Shown piece after piece: positions 5,917 through 8,221 of a stretch of 8,221 nucleotides of DNA. Numbering within the stretch: position 1 is the stretch's first letter; each line of letters opens with the position of its first letter. The notes beneath the pieces were generated by a model that saw nothing but the letters and a program-made list of their open reading frames with translations, searched no databases and had not been told where the DNA came from. A program made the translations under genes and the position numbers. This stretch comes from Albidovulum sp. (GTDB taxonomy: Bacteria; Pseudomonadota; Alphaproteobacteria; Rhodobacterales; Rhodobacteraceae), in assembly GCA_030837785.1 (NCBI GenBank), contig JAUQYA010000045.1:1-8221 (forward strand). The letters run 5' to 3'.

Positions 5917-7170
5917 TCAGTTCAGGAACACCGCGAAGAGCAGGGTGTTGCCGGTGGTCATCTGCTGGAGCACGGCCCAGCTTTCCGCGGCGACGGCGGG
6001 CCCGGCGCGAAGCCAGGGCTGCATCCCGAAGCCGTGCAGCCATTCCACCAGGTCGACCGGGCCGGGACTTTCCAGCCAGCCGGCGAGGTCGAAGCCGGCG
6101 GCCGGGGTCCAGATCGGCACCAGCAGCTCTCCCTTCAAGAGCTTCTCGCCGTCGGCGAGCACGTCCTGCCAGGCAACGTCGACGCCTTCGGGGAAGGCCA
6201 GCCCCAGCGCGGCGGTCTGGTTCGCATTGGGGATCCATTCCTGCCGGTTGTCGGTCTCGGCGGAGACGAGCGCCCAGAACCGCCGGTTGTCGGCGATCAT
6301 GGCGAGGAAGTGGTCGCGGGCGGCGCGGGTGCGTTCGGCCGAGGGCTGCTGACGCAGCGCGAGGATCGCCATCGCGATGGCGTCGATGCTGTCGGGATAG
6401 CGGCTGGCGTCGGTCCCGTGCTGGCCGAGGGCGAGCGCCTCGAACGGGCCGGGGATGCCGGCCTTGGCCATCGCCGTGCGCCCCTCGTGGACGCGGCGGA
6501 TCGGCCCGGTCGGGTCGAAGGCGCGGATCAGGTCCGAGGTCCCCGAAAGGAGATGCGTATAGGCCGACAGCCAGGCGACGTCGGCAGTGTCGAAGGTGAC
6601 GGGGATCGAGGCCGGCACCGCGGGGGGCGGCAGCGGCTCGAAGGTCACCGGATCGAAGCGGGGCCGGGCGGCGAGCATGAAGCCGGCGAGGTCGAGCACG
6701 CCTTCGCCGCCGTCGCGACCGCCCGAGCCGTTGATGTCGAGCCAGATGTCCTCGAGCCGGAGGTCGAGCGCCACCTCGGTTCCCTCCGGAATCGCCGCCA
6801 GCGCCGCGCGCGCCGCCTCCATGTCGGCCGAGAGCCCGGCCAGCATGGTTTCGAGCAGCGCCGGGTCGAAGGCGGCTGGCGCGGGATTCGGCGCCAGCGG
6901 CAGGCGGAACACCGGCAGGAAGCTGATCTCCTCGCTCTGGCCCACGGCCCAGCGGGCATGGAGCGCCCGCTCCACCCCGCCAAGGAAGCGGGCGGCGGCG
7001 AGGGCCAGATGGTCCTCGGGCGTGGGCGCGGCAAGCGCCCCGATCGCCGCGGCGGTGGCGCCGAGGCCATCGGCGGCGAGGCGCGCCGACCAGTCCTCGG
7101 AGGGCGCGGCGGCAGCAAGCGCGGGAAGGAACGGGGCCGCAAGGGCAACGGCCCGGAGGGCTGGACGCAT
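5917..7170 (-). CDS. Exported protein of unknown function between mdh and sucC
   Basis: A 417-residue protein that I do not recognise. The N-terminus MRPALRAVALAAPFLPALAAAAPSEDW is a convincing Sec signal peptide (Arg, a hydrophobic Ala/Leu core, then small residues with cleavage near 22–24), so the product should be periplasmic or secreted. The mature part is Ala-rich and mostly helical in appearance. It contains a loop at 145–156 (DINGSGGRDGGE) with the spacing of an EF-hand Ca-binding loop (Asp1, Asn3, Ser5, Gly6, Glu12). A Trp- and Asn-containing segment, ETDNRQEWIPNANQT (305–319), and the C-terminal GNTLLFAVFLN (407–417) look like conserved family marks. ATG at 7170 is chosen over in-frame GTG at 7200 because GGAG lies about 8 bases before it and the signal peptide starts there. 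The gene lies in the same orientation as mdh but behind a probable terminator, so it may have its own promoter or depend on read-through. Confidence 0.8.
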   Translation of the reverse strand: MRPALRAVALAAPFLPALAAAAPSEDWSARLAADGLGATAAAIGALAAPTPEDHLALAAARFLGGVERALHARWAVGQSEEISFLPVFRLPLAPNPAPAAFDPALLETMLAGLSADMEAARAALAAIPEGTEVALDLRLEDIWLDINGSGGRDGGEGVLDLAGFMLAARPRFDPVTFEPLPPPAVPASIPVTFDTADVAWLSAYTHLLSGTSDLIRAFDPTGPIRRVHEGRTAMAKAGIPGPFEALALGQHGTDASRYPDSIDAIAMAILALRQQPSAERTRAARDHFLAMIADNRRFWALVSAETDNRQEWIPNANQTAALGLAFPEGVDVAWQDVLADGEKLLKGELLVPIWTPAAGFDLAGWLESPGPVDLVEWLHGFGMQPWLRAGPAVAAESWAVLQQMTTGNTLLFAVFLN

Positions 7171-7218
7171 GGAAACGGCTCCGACTGGCAAGGGTAACAC
7201 GCGGCCGATCCCGGGACC

Positions 7219-7243
7219 GAAAGGGCCGCCGCGCGGCCCTTTC
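7219..7243 (-). terminator. Probable intrinsic terminator of mdh
   Basis: GAAAGGGCCGC (7219–7229) and GCGGCCCTTTC (7233–7243) form a perfect 11-bp stem with a 3-base loop, starting 14 bases after the mdh stop codon. The A3/T3 ends of the stem give the minus-strand transcript a short U-run in its 3' arm (CCCUUUC). This is usual for GC-rich alphaproteobacterial terminators with reduced U tracts. The stem is nearly symmetric, but no convergent gene uses it. Confidence 0.7.
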
Positions 7244-7257
7244 CGTATGCCCGCCGC

Positions 7258-8220
7258 TCAGCCGAGCGAGGGGTCGATGCCCTTGCAGGCGGCGACAAGG
7301 CCCTTCACGGCGTCGACCGACTTGTCGAACATCGCCTGTTCGTCGCGGTTGAGCTTGATGTCGACGACGCGTTCCACGCCATTGGCGCCGAGGATCGTCG
7401 GCACGCCGACATACATGCCGTTCAGCCCGAAGGCGCCGTCGACCCAGGCCGCGCAGGGCAGAAGGCGCTTCTGGTCCTTGAGATAGGCTTCCGCCATCTC
7501 GATCGCCGAGGCGGCGGGCGCATAGAAGGCCGAGCCGGTCTTCAGGAGGCCGACGATCTCGGCCCCGCCGTCGCGGGTGCGCTGGACGATGGCGTCAAGC
7601 TTGTCCTGGGTGGTCCAGCCCATCTGCACGAGGTCGGGGAGCGGAACGCCGCCGACGGTCGAATAGCGGGTCAGCGGCACCATCGTGTCGCCGTGGCCGC
7701 CAAGCACGAAGGCGGTGACGTCCTTCATCGACACATCGAACTCGAGGCTGAGGAAGTGGCGGAAGCGCGCGGAATCGAGCACGCCGGCCATCCCGACGAC
7801 CTTGCGGTGCGGCAGGCCCGAATATTCGCGCAGCGCCCAGACCATCGCGTCGAGCGGCTTGGTGATGCAGATCACGACGGCGTCGGGCGCGACTTTCTTG
7901 ATGCCTTCGCCGACCGACTTCATCACCTTGAGGGTGATGCCGAGAAGGTCGTCGCGGCTCATCCCCGGCTTCCTCGGCACGCCGGCGGTGACGATGCAGA
8001 CATCGGCGCGGCGGATGTAGGCGTAGTCATTCACGCCCATCAGCGAGGCATCGAACCCCTCGACGGGGCCGGACTGGGCGATGTCCAGCGCCTTGCCCTG
8101 CGGCGTGCCTTCGGCGATGTCGAACAGAACGACGTCGCCAAGCTCCTTGATCGCGGCGAGATGGGCGAGCGTGCCGCCGATCTGTCCCGCGCCGATGAGG
8201 GCGATCCTGGGTCTGGCCAT
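7258..8220 (-). CDS. mdh: Malate dehydrogenase (NAD-dependent, LDH-like class 3) with two altered active-site residues
   Basis: Oxidises malate to oxaloacetate with NAD in the TCA cycle. The 320 residues are the normal length for the alphaproteobacterial form. The Rossmann loop GAGQIGG (10–16) and Asp34 for NAD are present. So are the mobile loop VPRKPGMSRDDLL (81–93) with substrate arginines Arg83 and Arg89, the catalytic pair Asp149 (VLDSARFR, Arg152) and His176 (GGHGDTM), and TGSAFYAPA (228–236). Two residues differ from the family. Thr96 (LLGITLKVM) replaces the Asn that contacts NAD (Asn94 in E. coli), and Lys121 (ITKPLD) replaces the Asn of the ITNP motif that binds NAD and substrate (Asn119 in E. 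coli). Each differs from an AAC codon by one base. The frame is otherwise intact, so this is either a modified enzyme or base errors. The ATG at 8220 is one base from the edge, so its promoter is not visible. Confidence 0.95.
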   Translation of the reverse strand: MARPRIALIGAGQIGGTLAHLAAIKELGDVVLFDIAEGTPQGKALDIAQSGPVEGFDASLMGVNDYAYIRRADVCIVTAGVPRKPGMSRDDLLGITLKVMKSVGEGIKKVAPDAVVICITKPLDAMVWALREYSGLPHRKVVGMAGVLDSARFRHFLSLEFDVSMKDVTAFVLGGHGDTMVPLTRYSTVGGVPLPDLVQMGWTTQDKLDAIVQRTRDGGAEIVGLLKTGSAFYAPAASAIEMAEAYLKDQKRLLPCAAWVDGAFGLNGMYVGVPTILGANGVERVVDIKLNRDEQAMFDKSVDAVKGLVAACKGIDPSLG

Positions 8221-8221
8221 G

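Noticed and set aside
5710..7197. A 495-codon plus-strand open frame opposite the exported-protein gene
   Set aside because: It spans the sucC start and the intergenic region, is low-complexity Gly/Arg/Glu-rich and mirrors the signal-peptide gene on the other strand. Long antisense frames are expected at this G+C.
7171..7200. GTG start at 7200 for the exported protein between mdh and sucC
   Set aside because: No ribosome binding site precedes it, while ATG at 7170 has GGAG upstream and starts a standard signal peptide.

Overview
The window is a continuous run of seven genes, all on the minus strand, and reads as part of the TCA-cycle gene cluster of a GC-rich alphaproteobacterium. The class-3 malate dehydrogenase, the SucC/SucD sequences and the order mdh – exported protein – sucC – sucD – … – sucA point to Rhodobacterales (Rhodobacteraceae-like). 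This is a judgement from protein sequence style and gene order; there is no rRNA to confirm it. No tRNA, rRNA, CRISPR array, transposase or phage gene was seen.

In order of transcription (high to low coordinates): mdh is complete and begins one base inside the window edge (8220–7258). It is followed by a strong hairpin that looks like its terminator (7243–7219). Next come an unrecognised exported protein (7170–5917) and a 181-base intergenic region with two perfect GTGATCAC palindromes, probably the control region for sucC. sucC (5735–4542) and sucD (4459–3575) are separated by a 60-base nested palindromic repeat. Then follow a PAPS-type sulfotransferase (3520–2810) and a second exported protein of unknown function (2810–1959) that overlaps it by one base (TGATG). 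Last is sucA (1932–1), the first 644 codons of the 2-oxoglutarate dehydrogenase E1 subunit, cut by the window edge.

Functionally, SucA (with SucB and Lpd, presumably beyond the edge) makes succinyl-CoA, SucCD converts it to succinate with ATP/GTP formation, and Mdh makes oxaloacetate. The sulfotransferase and its partner lie inside this block without an obvious metabolic link, and part of the partner gene is clearly poorer in G+C than its neighbours.

The most notable points are: (1) Mdh carries Thr96 and Lys121 where the family has two Asn residues that bind NAD and substrate; (2) the paired GTGATCAC operator-like sites upstream of sucC; (3) the nested palindrome in the sucC–sucD gap; (4) the two-gene sulfotransferase/exported-protein insertion between sucD and sucA. 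I see no clear evidence for an entirely new multi-gene system; the insertion is the nearest candidate.
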